Positions 1 through 12,012 are shown, numbered from the stretch's first letter. The stretch: DNA of 64,000 nucleotides from Adiantum capillus-veneris (GCA_014529385.2 CM043962.1:88501180-88565179), one strand, 5' to 3'. Numbers and translations: made by a program. The notes: a model not told the origin generated them from the sequence alone.

Positions 1-10
1 CCATGTTGAA

Positions 11-12
<2 letters not shown>

Positions 13-52
<40 letters not shown>
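13..52. repeat. Poly-C homopolymer, 40 bases
   Basis: An uninterrupted run of 40 C at the left edge of the window. Runs like this are rare in plant DNA and are prone to length error in sequencing or assembly, so the exact length should not be trusted. Confidence 0.95.
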
Positions 53-55
<3 letters not shown>

Positions 56-84
56 CCGCCTCTTGTGTTCGAGGCCCTTACTAG

Positions 85-826
85 ATCAATAGCCTTCATG
101 TGTAGTCCATGGCTTTAGCATGGATAGAGTGTCTCCATTTAAGAACTACTTGGATGCACCCTCTCTATCTCTCACATGGACAGAGATCACTAGACTCGTA
201 CATTAAGGGTCTGATTTAGCTAGATACCAAGAGCACATGAATACAACCAATATCAGAGTTGGACACGAAGATGGCTTTCTACAAAGAACATCTTCTCCAA
301 ATAAAAAAGATGGATATGTGATCAGACTGGCCTACATGGACACTCATTTATCCTATGGGATATGATGTGTTATTGGTCAAATGCGCATATCATTGCATCA
401 GCTAGAGAGTTACATCACATTTGTCATTGTTCGGTATACTATGAGATACGATGCTACTTTCATTTTCTATTTAGAAAGAGCTTTGGACCACTAGGCTAGA
501 GTCATAAGATATCAGCCAGATCAAAGATGTCTTGGTTTGTTATTGCTAGAGTTGTGCAGACACAGGGAGAGTCTCATTAGGAGATCAAGCAGTGAGAGAC
601 ATTCACAGAGGGAGATCGCTGACTTCCTTAGAGCAGGGACTCGGCAACAAGATGAGCATGCTTCACAACAGACTTTGGATCCACTTATACTAGAGGTATA
701 TTAGTTGAGTACCCAGACATCGTTTTTTTTTTTTAAACCCAGACATTGTATTAGATTCACCAAGATTGTATCAATTTGGTCTTGTAAGTCATTTTTGCCT
801 TTTGAAGACATTTAATATAACATTTC

Positions 827-918
<92 letters not shown>
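85..918 (+). mobile_element. LINE fragment, copy 1 (3' end with (CT)n tail)
   Basis: This stretch is clearly related to two other places in the window (4112-6102 and 6850-8082). Shared landmarks in the same order are a block reading as a damaged LINE C-terminal region, a block near 745-830 with CATTGTATTAGAT..CACCAAGATTGTATC, the phrase TTTGAAGACATTTAATATAAC, then a pure (CT)n tract. The copy lacks the reverse transcriptase, so it is 5' truncated, as LINEs often are. It also lacks a segment near 405 that copy 3 keeps. No open frame survives. The left limit is approximate. Confidence 0.7.
831..918. repeat. (CT)n tail of LINE copy 1
   Basis: Pure CT dinucleotide tract starting directly after the conserved LINE 3' end CATTTCATTT. 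Confidence 0.95.
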
Positions 919-919
<1 letters not shown>

Positions 920-930
920 ACAACTAGCCA

Positions 931-1617
931 TGCATTGTTTTGTCTGTGTCGTAAAATCTTGGCCATTGGTTGTCCGACCTTTTTGGGTCCCATCCCTCTC
1001 CAAACTCATGTTGTAGTTGATCAATCACAAACTTTTTGTCAATATCTAGCATTACAAGAAGATAGATTAGAACAAGTGCATAGTTATAAACATTAAAAAC
1101 GACACCAAGATACGTGCGGCCAAAGTATGTGTAGTTGAGGCATGTACAACTCTAGCAACCGCCCTCTGCACTGGAAAAAGAAGCATCCCACCTCCGATGG
1201 GCACAACTTGCCCATCTGTGTCAATGCCGCACATGACACCATATGAGCCAATGCACGTCCAAATAGTGGTCAAAACCGACTCTTGGTGAAGGCGTGGTAG
1301 ACATTTGGGACCCCAACTGAGAGGGTGTCGGGATCGAAAAAGGTCCCGAGGCCATAAAGGTACGTCATCCGACTCATCAGGAAGGAACACTTCATGCAAA
1401 AAGATCATTAGATCAATGTTTACGGGAATATTATATTCTATAATTAAATACCAAACTAATACCATGTGTTCTAGTCATGTTGTGTGACCTCACCATTCGA
1501 TGGCCGTTGAGTAGTCTGTACTAGTGGCTGAGTAGTGGTAGTTGGCTCTGGAAGAGGGTGCTGCTATTATCACGAGTTTATTATGTTTTAGTGAGATGAA
1601 ATGATATACTTATATGC

Positions 1618-1709
<92 letters not shown>

Positions 1710-2154
1710 TATACATACTTTATATAAAAGGAGATTCAACTTGTGTGCTCCTCCTGCTAAAGGGTCTTGAGAAGAGCCCTCGTCTCGGCATGCAGGTCTC
1801 AAGACCTCCTGTAGTCGAAGCATGGTAGCCTTCAACTCCTCAACGTACTTGTACTGTATGATTTCCTCTGCTATCTACTCCCTCCGAACGCTGACAGCGC
1901 ATAACATGCTCTCTTCAGCACTAAGAGCCATTGAAATTATCTGTTTGAAAATTTTAGGTTTTAGTCAAAGGTAAAATGATCCACAGAGCTTCTCTAAAGA
2001 CATTTTGTCTCTTATCAAAGAAAAAGAGAGACACTTTACACTTTCACAAATCTTTACTTCTTTCATTGCTTCAATGATTTCTTTTAGCATAAATGATGGT
2101 TCCTTTTACTTTTTGTGAAGAGAGGGAATAGAGAGAGCAGTAGAGATGTGTAGA

Positions 2155-2160
<6 letters not shown>
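931..2160. other. Unassigned sequence with an unidentified minus-strand ORF
   Basis: No recognisable gene. A 132-codon open frame lies on the minus strand (1465 down to 1067). It has a Trp/Arg/His-rich start and a run GIDTDGQVVPIGGGMLLF. I do not recognise it, it has no obvious partner on either side, and it could be a chance frame or a decayed element. The rest is AT-rich and otherwise featureless apart from the AT/AC microsatellite. Confidence 0.3.
1621..1708. repeat. (AT)n followed by (AC)n microsatellite
   Basis: About 34 AT units run directly into about 10 AC units. Confidence 0.95.

Positions 2161-2194
<34 letters not shown>
2161..2194. repeat. (GA)n microsatellite
   Basis: 17 GA units inside a purine-rich stretch that starts near 2120. 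Confidence 0.9.
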
Positions 2195-2198
<4 letters not shown>

Positions 2199-2199
2199 A

Positions 2200-2770
2200 G
2201 AGGAGAACGACACCCGATGGGGTCTCAAGAAACCCTCTCAAGGACCCCCCACAATGTTGCCAATGTGGTATTTTATTTTGATTGCATAAATGGAATGTCG
2301 CCGTAGTAACTCCTCATGAAGAGGCACCTCCGGGGCTGTTTTGATGCACCATTGAATCCATCTTGATGTGGGATTGCTAATGTCAGCAAGGGGTAGATCA
2401 AGGGCTGATTTGTGCCCCCGATGTGAGAGGAATGAAGGCATGAAAACTGATTGCAAAAATGCAAATTTGGGATGTACCATGCTGCAGGTCTATCGCATAA
2501 ACCAAGGCTGAAAGCGCAGATCTTGATGACGCCGATTATGGCAACAATGGAGCAATCTATGTTGGTGAGGGAATTTTTGAGGGGAGGCTTGATGGCTATG
2601 AAAGTACCGGACCACAATGGGGAGAAGCTAGTGAGGTTGGCCAGATCCAAGCCAACAAACCGATAGAGGAGAGGCTGGAATCCAAAAATCATCAAGTAAC
2701 TCCTCAAAGATAGAGGCTCCTCTTAGGGCGTTGACTAGATTTCTGTATGATGGAAGCTCTAGATGAAGCC
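2200..2770. other. Unassigned sequence downstream of the helicase pseudogene
   Basis: Overlapping open frames exist on both strands (71 codons plus, 144 codons minus), but neither resembles a family I know. The stretch lies downstream of the DEAD-box pseudogene in its reading direction, so it may include decayed intron or exon sequence of that gene. Nothing in it can be matched to later helicase motifs. Confidence 0.3.
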
Positions 2771-2774
2771 TCGT

Positions 2775-3197
2775 CTCTGCAATGGATGTGGCTATGAATG
2801 TAGGCTTATGTTGTTGTTCACGCACATTTTTGGAGTATGAAGGCAATAATGAGCAAGCAAAAGGTTGTAGTCTTGCCAGAGTCTGTTTGCATGCTTGTCA
2901 TGAGGTCTCGCCCGGACATGCAGATAGGGATTGCATGCTTCTAGATGGGGGTTGGCTGCATGTACCTCCATCTCTTGATGTCTAAATCCTCATCTCTGCA
3001 ATGGATGTGGTTGTGAATGTAGGCTTATGTTGTTGTCCCCCCACATTTATGGAGTATGCTAGAAATAATGGGCAAGCAAAAGGCTACAGTCTTGCCAGAG
3101 CCTATTTGCACGCTTGCCATGAGGTCTTGCCCGGACGTGTAGATAGGGATTTCATGCTTCTGGATTAGGGTTGTACCCGCATCTCTTGATGTTTTGA
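2775..3197. repeat. Tandem duplication (about 220 bp) inside the helicase pseudogene
   Basis: Two direct copies, about 2775-2993 and 2994-3197. Each starts CTCTGCAATGGATGTGG, contains TGTAGGCTTATGTTGTTGT, and ends near CATCTCTTGATGT. Each carries the Q-motif/Walker-A segment on the minus strand plus adjoining sequence with no helicase match. Confidence 0.85.
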
Positions 3198-3425
3198 TGA
3201 ATATTGTCATGGCATTCCATGACAATATTCCATTTCTTGGAATGATGTCAAAGGACTGCGCACACCCTCTCCTTTCACCTCCACTGGGATGTTTTCATAG
3301 GCATCAAGGTTCACCATACCATTACCTCTTGAGCTATCCATATTATCTCCAACATTGTCAGGGAACTCTTCTAATCTCATTCTGCCTAGCCTTTTTGTCA
3401 CTTTCTCTCTAGAAAAAGCACCCAC
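2775..3425 (-). pseudogene. DEAD-box RNA helicase (DED1/DDX3-like) fragment
   Basis: Three minus-strand blocks match the start of the DED1/DDX3 subgroup, ATP-dependent RNA helicases of translation and RNA remodelling. The first (about 3310-3220) reads NLDAYENIPVEVKGEGV..SFQEME, the region just before the Q motif. The second (about 3160-3030) reads IQKHEIPI, then GQDLMASVQIGSGKTVAFCLPIIS, that is Q motif plus Walker A (GSGKT). The third (about 2985-2800) repeats this as QPTPI-stop-KHAIPICMSGRDLM..DSGKTTTF with one TAG and the first Gly of the Walker box changed to Asp. The frame shifts between blocks, there are stops, and motifs Ia, DEAD, SAT and HRIGR are absent. Such a helicase is normally near 600 residues and only about 100 remain. 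It is a dead gene fragment, probably from duplicated genomic DNA because the copies share flanking non-helicase sequence. Confidence 0.8.
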
Positions 3426-3599
3426 ATTTCTTCTTTCTTGAACCCCATGGTTTCTTATATGTTAGTTGTATGCGACAAATGCATAGCGACATTGTTGATA
3501 ATAATCAGTCATGTGTGCGCAGTAGTACTATTGGTGTGTTTGGAGCTCAAAAGTGGTTTGCCAACCAAACGCAAAGACGAGAACTATATTGTGCATGGG

Positions 3600-3740
<141 letters not shown>

Positions 3741-3769
3741 CACTTATAGCTGGCTATGACGACTGCTGA

Positions 3770-4111
3770 TGATGAGGAAGCACGATCTTGAGAGGGTTTG
3801 AAGTGCCACCTACTGCTCACACGCTAGCACAGTAGATTATGTTTTGGTTGAGCCCAGTTGTATATCCTCTATTCACTATGTTACAGTCATGCCTAGGCCT
3901 ATCGGGGTAGTAGTAGATCATGCCCTCCTCACGTTTACCATCTCATTCCAATTCAGCACAGCTCAACTGCCACAAACATCTATGCATACCCAATACACTT
4001 TTACTTTGAAAAATGATTTTGTCTACATAGATGGTATATATAGATGCTTATGCACAGAGAATTTGAGGAGACCTCTAGAGAAATCCACTTATATATTGAC
4101 GGAGAGAGCAT
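3770..4111. other. Unassigned spacer
   Basis: No gene, repeat or structure recognised between the GT/GA tract and LINE copy 2. Confidence 0.4.
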
Positions 4112-4489
4112 GCTAGTATGGACAGATGGCATCCTAGTTTCAATCACATGGTTTTGGTATGGATAGACTACCTTTGTTCCAATACTCCTTGGATACACCC
4201 ACCCTATCTCTCACACGGACAGAGATCACTAGACTCATACGTCAGGATTTGATTCAGCTAGATACGAGGAGCACATGGATAGAGCCAACAAAGAAGTTGG
4301 GCACGAAGATGGCTTTCTGTAGAGAGCATCTTCTCTAGCTAACAAAGGATGGATATGTGATCATACTAGCCTATATGGACACTCATTTATCCCATGGGAT
4401 ACAATGTCTATTGGTCAAATGTGCACGTCATTGCATCAGTTAGAGATTGAGACTGACAGATTTAGGAGAGTACCAACAAAGGCCAGACT

Positions 4490-5252
4490 TTGCTAGTTGT
4501 ATAATATAGAGCCAGTGTCACGGGAGAAAGGCACCATGTGCCAATGAAAAATAACAGACTTTGTTGAACAACTTTAAGCACTTCAAATAACAATTGAGCT
4601 AAAATAGATGCATGACACAAGACGGGGAGTGGCAAAGTTCCACTCCAAGAGAGCACTAGTCCCAAACCTCGACGCCCCTTTTGGTATTTCTTTACCTTGC
4701 TTGAACCCAGTACATTGTCGGTACTCCATTCTCTGCACCTTCACACAGAGGCATGCCAGAGAATGAGCCCATGGCACATATTTAAAGGCCCTTGGCCTCA
4801 AAAGCAGTTATATGAAAAGCTTCAAACTCAAAAGCATCTGGCTCAAAAGCAACTAGCATGTTTTGCAAAAATCCATACATGTGCCATGTCAGCACAACCA
4901 TCACAAAACGTGGGATTCCATGCAAACTGCCATGTGAGCAAGTCAACATAAAATGCAAGATTCCATACAGGCTACCATGTCATCAGCTAATTGCTAGAGA
5001 TTCTATGTGTGTGTGGGGTCTTGCTTTATCACTATGCCTTTATGTCACTTGGGCCCCATCGAACGAGGTCCCATAAGTTGGTGGGAACTCTTCTTTTAAA
5101 AAAATAGGCCACTCGGCAAGACTTTGCAAGTTGGTAAAACTTCTTCTGCAGCTTTTGCTTCTTCTGTTGCTTCTAGGGTTTAGGCTCCTTTTGGCCAAGA
5201 TCTGCATGTTGGCTCCATTCTTAAGTGGCTTGACACGTCAGCAGTTTGTGAC
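4490..5252. other. Insertion of unknown type within LINE copy 2
   Basis: This segment has no counterpart in the other two LINE copies. I see no clear terminal inverted repeats or target duplication and no coding match. It contains related short phrases around 4880-4980 (ACCATGTCA, CCATGTCAGC, CCATGTGAGC), which hints at internal repetition. The limits are approximate. Confidence 0.4.
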
Positions 5253-5914
5253 AGTCAGAGATAGAATTACATCACATTTGTCATTGTCCGGTATACTATG
5301 AGATACGAGGCCGCTTTCATTGTCTATTCAGAGAGGGCTTTGGATCATTGGCTAGAGTCATGAGATATCAAGATTAGAGATGCATCAAGTTGTTTTTGCT
5401 AGAGTTGCGCAAACACTGAGCGAGTCTCATGAGGAGATCAGGCAGTGGGATACATTCACAAAGGGAGATCATTGACTTCTTTAGAGCGAGGACTCAATAG
5501 CTAGATGAGCATGCTTCAGAGAAAACATTGGAGCCACTTAAACCAAAGGTATATTAGTTGACAGAGCCATTGAAATTTGGAGAGCTAGATGCCACACCTA
5601 CAAGGGCGACCACAACATCGACGGAGGCTTCACCAGAGAATTAGGACTATTCTAGCACAACATGGGAGATGCCCAGTACAACTATTTAAAGAGGTCAACA
5701 TTGACGAAGCTCTTCAACGACGACCGATCCAATACTTTCTCGGACAACGCCCGATGCCAGGCATCCACAAGCATTGATGATGATGATGATTTTAGTTTTT
5801 CGCTTTACTTTATTTTTATTTTTGTACTCACATTGTATTAGATCCACCAAGATTGTATCAGTTTGGTCTCATAAGTGATTTTGGCCCTTTGAAGACGTTT
5901 AATATAACATTTCA

Positions 5915-6295
<381 letters not shown>

Positions 6296-6756
6296 ACACT
6301 ATATGAGACTGTTATAGGGAGAGTACGAACAGCAGGGGCTCTTTTAGACCCTGTTCACTCTACTATTGGGGTGAAGCAGGGATGCCCAGTTTCTCCAACT
6401 TTGTTTGGATTGTATATTGATGAGACTATATTGAGATTACAAGGAATAGAGGAGCACAGCTATCAAAGGTGCAATTCTAGGGGCCACACACTAATTTGTT
6501 GCTATTTGACACATTGGTCACTTCCACCATGCTTTATGAAGTGCATATATGGAGGCCTAGCCTAGATCATCATAGTAGTTCAGGGCGCACATATGATGGA
6601 TGGAGGTCCATGGAGAGACCACTTATATTTCTGATCTCCAGGTTGATCCGAGTGAAAGACTTAGTGCCACATGAGATTATCAGAGCTGAGATGAGTGCAC
6701 CACCAATTGTAGTAGAGGCTCTTGCTATGTATGTGTCTTTCATTCATAACACATAA
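6296..6756 (+). pseudogene. LINE reverse transcriptase, 3' half (damaged)
   Basis: The first frame gives YETVIGRVR, then VKQGCPVSPTLFGLYID, the RT motif B region typical of non-LTR elements, where the 'QGCPxSP' loop contacts the template. The catalytic YADD box that should follow is missing: the frame degenerates near 6430-6500, consistent with a deletion. After a frame change, 6496-6756 reads LLFDTLVTSTMLYEVHIW..HEIIRAEM, matching the conserved post-RT 'FDT..VLYG..W' and 'PHEII..E' region of LINE ORF2. It would have encoded the enzyme copying LINE RNA into DNA in the nucleus. It cannot be active now. Confidence 0.82.
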
Positions 6757-7161
6757 GAGCTACCACGCAACATGTATGCACGAAGAGCGCTTGAGTCATC
6801 GCGATAACTAGCAAGTGATGGTGATATTTTATGTTGGTTTGCATAGGAATCATCTTGGTTTGAGCTACATGGATTTAATATGGAGAGGCTGCCCCGTTTT
6901 TAGTATTCCTTGGATGCATCCTCCCTCACCCTCACACATTCAAAGATTAGCAAGATTATCAGAAATGATCTCATTCGGCTTAATACTAAAAGGACTTGGA
7001 TGTCTCCATCACATGAGTTGTGGATTAAGACACCCACCTATCTCATGGTATTAGATGTGTTATTGTTCATATATGCACCTCATCACACCAATTAAAGATA
7101 GAGACTGGCCGATACAGAGGTATACCTCTAGAGGAGAGATTATAGCTAGGTTTGCCATAGA

Positions 7162-7640
7162 GTGCCAGAGATAGAGGAGCACTATATCTGCCAATGCACA
7201 GCATACTACAAGATCTACAAGTGTTTTCATTTCTTATTTAGAGAGGGATTTGGCCCCTTATCCCACATCATGCATTACTATGACCCGAGGTGCCTAGGTC
7301 TCTTCTTGATGTTGATCCGTAGACTCAGAGAGAATACCCTTAGGAGAAAAAGGCATACAAATAGAGGATCCATACATAGCCAGATCACTAATTTTTATAG
7401 AGGGACTACTTTGAATGGCCCACCACAAGTTACACAATCACACCCTCATCAGGGTGTTCTTCTTGATCAAGTCATCTTGCTTGGCCGCTCACAATGCTTG
7501 AGGATGCGAGGATCTTCCGGCCACAAGGTCTACATCGGAGGCTACATAACATTATTGAGCGACATCGAGCATGCCCCCCACCCCGCCAAGAGCTGACCAT
7601 GGAGGACATTGAGGCCATACTACAGAGATCCACGAGAGAA
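7162..7640 (+). pseudogene. LINE ORF2 C-terminal region (zf-RVT-like)
   Basis: The open stretch begins PEIEEHYICQCTAYYKIY, which has the 'EEH...C..Y..IR' pattern of the C-terminal zinc-binding region that follows LINE reverse transcriptases. Next come FLFREGFG and a basic tail with IRRLRENTLRRKR. Homologous, more damaged versions lie in copy 1 (about 415-640) and copy 2 (about 5265-5560). The end is open to 7596 and lacks the usual full set of cysteines. It is a relic. Confidence 0.65.
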
Positions 7641-7909
7641 TGATCACCATTGTCTACTTCCCCCATTGTGCACCTCATTAGCCCTCACATGAATGTACCC
7701 ACTCCCCATATTTTTTGATGTATTATGTGAAGAGAACATTTATGATGAGGAGGATATAGGTTAGGATTGCATAATTACCCACTCTAGGTATCCTCGTTTA
7801 ATTTTATATTTATGTTCCCTTGACATTGTACTAGAGTCACACATGGGTAACCTTTTGGTCTCATAGATTATTTTGGCCTTTTGAAGACACTAATATAACA
7901 TTTCATTTC

Positions 7910-8110
<201 letters not shown>

Positions 8111-8339
8111 CCTGGTCGCTGAAGAAAGACGGAGAGGGAGAGACCTCATGAGGGCAAGGAGAGGGAGCAAAGGAGAGCAATGAACTTGGGGTAGCAAGCC
8201 ACATGGGGGCAAGGCAATCTACATGTAGGAGGAAAGCTTCTACTCAAATGCTATGGGAGAAAAAATGGCTCCCTCGACAAATTTGGGCTTATTTTTATAA
8301 GTTTTTGACATTGCTTATGCAATGCACAAGAGTTTGTAA

Positions 8340-8490
8340 GCCTCCCTATGAGCGTCACATAATGAGATGCTCACATAATGAGACGCTTATAGCGATGCTT
8401 TTATTATTTTTTGGGTAAATTTATGGGCATCACTTAAGCGACGCATGTAAATTTTCCAAGCGTCCCTACTTACAAAGTGTCCTTGTAGTG
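8340..8490 (-). mobile_element. CACTA-like (En/Spm) transposon terminus
   Basis: Read on the minus strand from 8490, the sequence begins CACTACAAGGACACTTTGTA, the CACTA terminal consensus. It is followed by short subterminal GCGTC/GACGC-type repeats (near 8350, 8383, 8430 and 8460), as CACTA elements carry for transposase binding. A 3-bp duplication would be CTT (8491-8493). I find no matching opposite terminus in the window, so this is an end fragment or a truncated MITE-like copy. Confidence 0.55.
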
Positions 8491-8539
8491 CTTGATTAGC
8501 GCTTGGCTAACCCTTCGATTCTTAAGTTACCCAGCTTAG

Positions 8540-8882
8540 TGTTAGGGATCCACAGCCTTAACATGTATTCAGTACAAGAAACATGCTGTATAAAGGAGTA
8601 CAAAAGACTGCTCATTTAATCACAGAACTGCAAATTATATGAATAAGAAACACCATGATTAAGATAAGTCAAACTACAGAGGAAAATAGCAGTACAACTA
8701 CAAGAAAAACTGCAAACTGCTCGTTGGTTACATCCAAAAACTGCTACACACCCTAAGACATTTCGGGTATTTCAAACTACCTAAGCAAAGGTACTTGTGT
8801 AAACATGCTCCTAAGGTTTTAAAGCTAAGACCTTAGTTAAATGTCCAAAAATATAAGTTCCTTGACACATCAGGCCCTAACA
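8540..8882 (-). repeat. 3' LTR of element E
   Basis: It begins (minus strand) TGTTAGGGCC and ends ATCCCTAACA, so the 8-base ends TGTTAGGG/CCCTAACA are inverted repeats. Just upstream on the minus strand lies the purine-rich CCAAGTGTGATAGG, a plausible polypurine tract. It is 343 bp. The assignment rests on its position after the last ORF and its ends, because the partner LTR is lost. Confidence 0.7.
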
Positions 8883-8909
8883 CCTATCACACTTGGCGGG
8901 CAATGTTTA

Positions 8910-11000
8910 TCAAACATTGTGAGAACCCATCCTTTGATCAAAAATGTCAACATCAACATGATCTTTAACTTCGGTATGATTTGAACTTTCCCCTTCACTT
9001 GCAGTTTCCTTATCATCTTCACCAAGGCCTGCATTTACTTCAGCTTCAATTGTCTCCTTTGTTTTCTCAGTAGTCTCCTTACTGAGTATATCTTCAACAA
9101 TCGTCAGTACTCGATCTTTACATTTATGTTGTCCACTTGCACCACTTGCCTCTTCACCTGCAGCTTTAATCTTCAGTAGATTGCTTCTGGACTTCAGTTT
9201 CAGTTGCTTCCAGCATTACAGTATCACTCTGAGTATGCAGTTGTTCAGGTTGATGATGTTTTTGCTGCTCCAACTGCTTCTTCAACTCCTCATATTTCTG
9301 TTTTAGTTCATCATACTGTTGCTTCAGTTCTTCATTCTGCTTCTGCACAAACAAGTTCTCCTCCTTTACTTCTTCTTCTGCAAAGATATGATATGATTTA
9401 TTGACCACATCATACATTCTGACTTTGATTTTCTCCCACACACCTTTCATGTAGTCTCTCATTTCACCCTTCACCTTGTCCACATCAACTGAGGCAAGAT
9501 ACCATCCCTCTACATCTAGCTCCTCCTTTGACATTTCCTTGATCTTTTCTTCCACTTTTCTACATGCAGCAACCCTATTCAACAAAACCCTGTTGTTGCT
9601 CTCCAAAGTGGCATTCAAGGTACTCATTTCAGTCAGTTGTCCCTACAAGACACTAAACCACTAATCTCTCCATTCAAAAATTATGGCTGAACTCTTCTAT
9701 CTGTATACTACCAATGGCTTATATGAGGGTAACTCCTTCTGCATCAACTCCTGGCTTTCAGTTAATTCCTGAACTTTTCTTTGCAAACCTGCTTCTTCAG
9801 TCTGAACTTTCTTTTCCTTCAGTGCTTCCTCCTTGAACTGCTCCAATTCAATGTGCAGTCTCTTATTCTCCCTCTTCACTAAAGTAAAATCCATTGTTTG
9901 TTGTTCCACATATTCTTTCACAACTCCAATTGCATTTTGAACCTCACTGAAAGATACATTTGAAAAGCTTGCTTTGGTTATATTTTGCTTTTCAAGTGCA
10001 GATTCCCCAACTGTTATGACAGGTGTCTCTAGCAGGATTTCCTTTTAGCTTTCTAAGTTTAAACAATTTCTTTGCTGACACAGGTACTGTTGTCTTTCAC
10101 TTGTTTCTATCCCAATTTCAGGAAACAAGTCCCCAAATTCTTTGTCCAGATTCACCTTCACAGCTTCCAGAGACTCCTTTCATGAATATCCTGCAGATAC
10201 GAAATTTTGCACATCCTTTGCCATATGCAAGCTTTTTTGTTCCTGATGCAACTTTTGTCTTTTTTCCTTCCTTTGTGTAGATCCTGAGTCTTCAATCAAC
10301 TGTCCTGCCCCTGGAAAAAATTTCCCCTGCAAAATGCTCTTGTTGTTCACATACTGAAAAATTATTGCCAAATATGGCCCGACTTTTGTAGATTTATCCT
10401 TCCTCTTTTGCTTGGTGTAAATTTCAAACTTGATCATGTCAAATAGGATGTTTTCCCATCCAATTTGCCTTCCAGTCTCAGCTGCTAGCAATATGCCATA
10501 GTTTTCCCTACTTATATATTCTGACTTCACTAGCAGAAATATTCTTTCAAGAAACCATTTCACCTGCTCCAGTCTCACTTGGTTTTTCATCCCTAAAAGC
10601 TGATAGTAATGCCTCCCACCTTGAGACTGTCCAAAAGCCTTTGACATGTTTTTTTCAGTTGCTTTGCTGACCTCATTGTCATGTGCAGTATGTATGTCAA
10701 ATACCTATGCAATCAATTCTTCAGTCAAATAATCTCCTACAATGATATGTCCACCATTGGCCTGCATAAGCTTTAAGTATACCACTGGAATTTGATTCTA
10801 CTTCCAGCTCATCTAGGGTAACCTTGCAAAGTAGTAACCGTATTTTCTTCAACCATGGAATATTCTCCTCATTTGCCACTAAATCATACCTGAAGTCTAA
10901 GAAAGTGTATTCTGGGACTACTTCCTCTTTTGAAGGTGGTAAAGCTTTGATGGGTGTAAGCATCTCTGGCTCATCCTCCTCGCTGGACTCATCCACCACC
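8910..11000 (-). pseudogene. Extra 3' ORF of element E (coiled-coil protein, unknown function)
   Basis: Between the integrase end and the 3' LTR runs a long, broken minus-strand coding stretch of about 2.1 kb (roughly 690 codons with several shifts). Open pieces are 10999-10721 (acidic start, VDESSEEDEPEM), 10647-10180 (GRQIGWENILFDMIKFEIYT; lysine-rich), 9921-9697 and 9627-9166 (heptad-rich coiled coil, for example QKQNEELKQQYDELKQKYEE). An acidic tail then stays open to a TGA at 8910-8912, about 27 bases before the LTR. No membrane segment or signal peptide is seen, so it does not look like an envelope protein. Several plant Ty3 lineages carry additional ORFs after pol. I do not recognise this one beyond that analogy. 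Confidence 0.6.
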
Positions 11001-11269
11001 GTCCCCTAGTAACGGGTTTTGCGTAGAGGCTGCAGCGTGACAAAGGGCTCTTCTTCCTACATCCTCGAGTCAGACCCCGTAGCCACAAGTGTATTGTGAA
11101 GGCTCGACATATTGCAGCAAGCAAGAAAGTGCAGCCGAGAAGAAAAATGCAGCGAAGTAGGATTTTTACACACCCCTCACAATGATGCCTTTGTCCACTG
11201 CCTTGCATGCATAAGACATCTCAATCCCACTCACATCATTAATTTGATGGTCAACTCGAGTACCCTTTA

Positions 11270-11490
11270 TTTCTCCAAAAAATGGTTTGATTTGAAAACC
11301 ATTTACCGGCTTAGCAATTACCTATCCCGACTCATTGGCCAAAACAAACATATTAGGTCCCACAGGCCTTACTATCTAGAATGGCCCTACAAACATGAGC
11401 TTCAATTTACCAAGTATGTGTTTCAGCTTACTATTGTAAGCCATCACCCAATCTCTTGCAGAGAAAATTTTGAACTTTATGTTCCAATTG
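11270..11490 (-). pseudogene. Element E integrase C-terminal region
   Basis: One minus-strand frame reads SKLKHILGKLKLMFVGPF, then FVLANESG and VNGFQIKPF, the GPF-type C-terminal domain of Ty3 integrases that binds DNA. It carries at least two stop codons. The catalytic part of the same protein lies at 39236-39899, on the other side of element A. Confidence 0.75.
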
Positions 11491-11495
11491 ATCCA
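11491..11495. repeat. Target-site duplication of element A, left (ATCCA)
   Basis: ATCCA directly precedes the TGTAAGGTCC start of the left LTR. It is repeated at 39231-39235 after the right LTR. Confidence 0.9.
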
Positions 11496-11781
11496 TGTAA
11501 GGTCCCTCCCTAAATCCTAGAGCTATTCAGAACTTTTTCCGCCTAGAAAATAATTTAGAAAAAGCAAGACCGACAAAGAAGTCATGCGGACAACGAGACT
11601 TTACTCCATAATGAAAAGACGAGGATATTTCGGATAAGAAATTACGTCATCCCTATATTTTTCCAAAAAGATTAAGATTATTTCTATACTTCTTCGTCAA
11701 AAGCCGCGTGGGAACTGATTTAGATCGAGAACTGGGAGAAAAAGGGACTAACTTGATTGAAAGATAAAGTTAAGAGATAAG

Positions 11782-12000
11782 AATTAAGAAGAAAATTGGG
11801 TTCCAATAGAAATTAAGAAGAGAATTGGGGTCCAATAGCATTTGAGAAGAGAATTGGGGTCCAATAGCATTTGAGAAGAGAATTGGGATCCAATAGGAAT
11901 TAAGAAGAGAATTGAGGTCCAATAGCATTTGAGAAGAGAAATGGGGTCCAATAGGATTTGAGAAGAGAATTGGGGTCCAATAGGAATTGAGAAAAGAATA
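11782..12000. repeat. 29-bp minisatellite in left LTR of element A
   Basis: Seven copies of a unit like AATTGGGGTCCAATAGCATT + TGAGAAGAG, varying between TAGCATTTGAG and TAGGAATTAAG types. It lies immediately upstream of the TATA box, so it may be part of the LTR promoter region. Confidence 0.92.
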
Positions 12001-12012
12001 CCCACCATTTCC

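Noticed and set aside
2273-2707. 144-codon minus-strand frame near the helicase pseudogene
   Set aside because: Does not match any later DEAD-box motif, and the opposite strand is equally open. Left as unassigned.
8910-11000. Envelope gene (retrovirus-like) for the extra ORF of element E
   Set aside because: No signal peptide, transmembrane helix or cysteine pattern is visible; the protein looks like a charged coiled coil.
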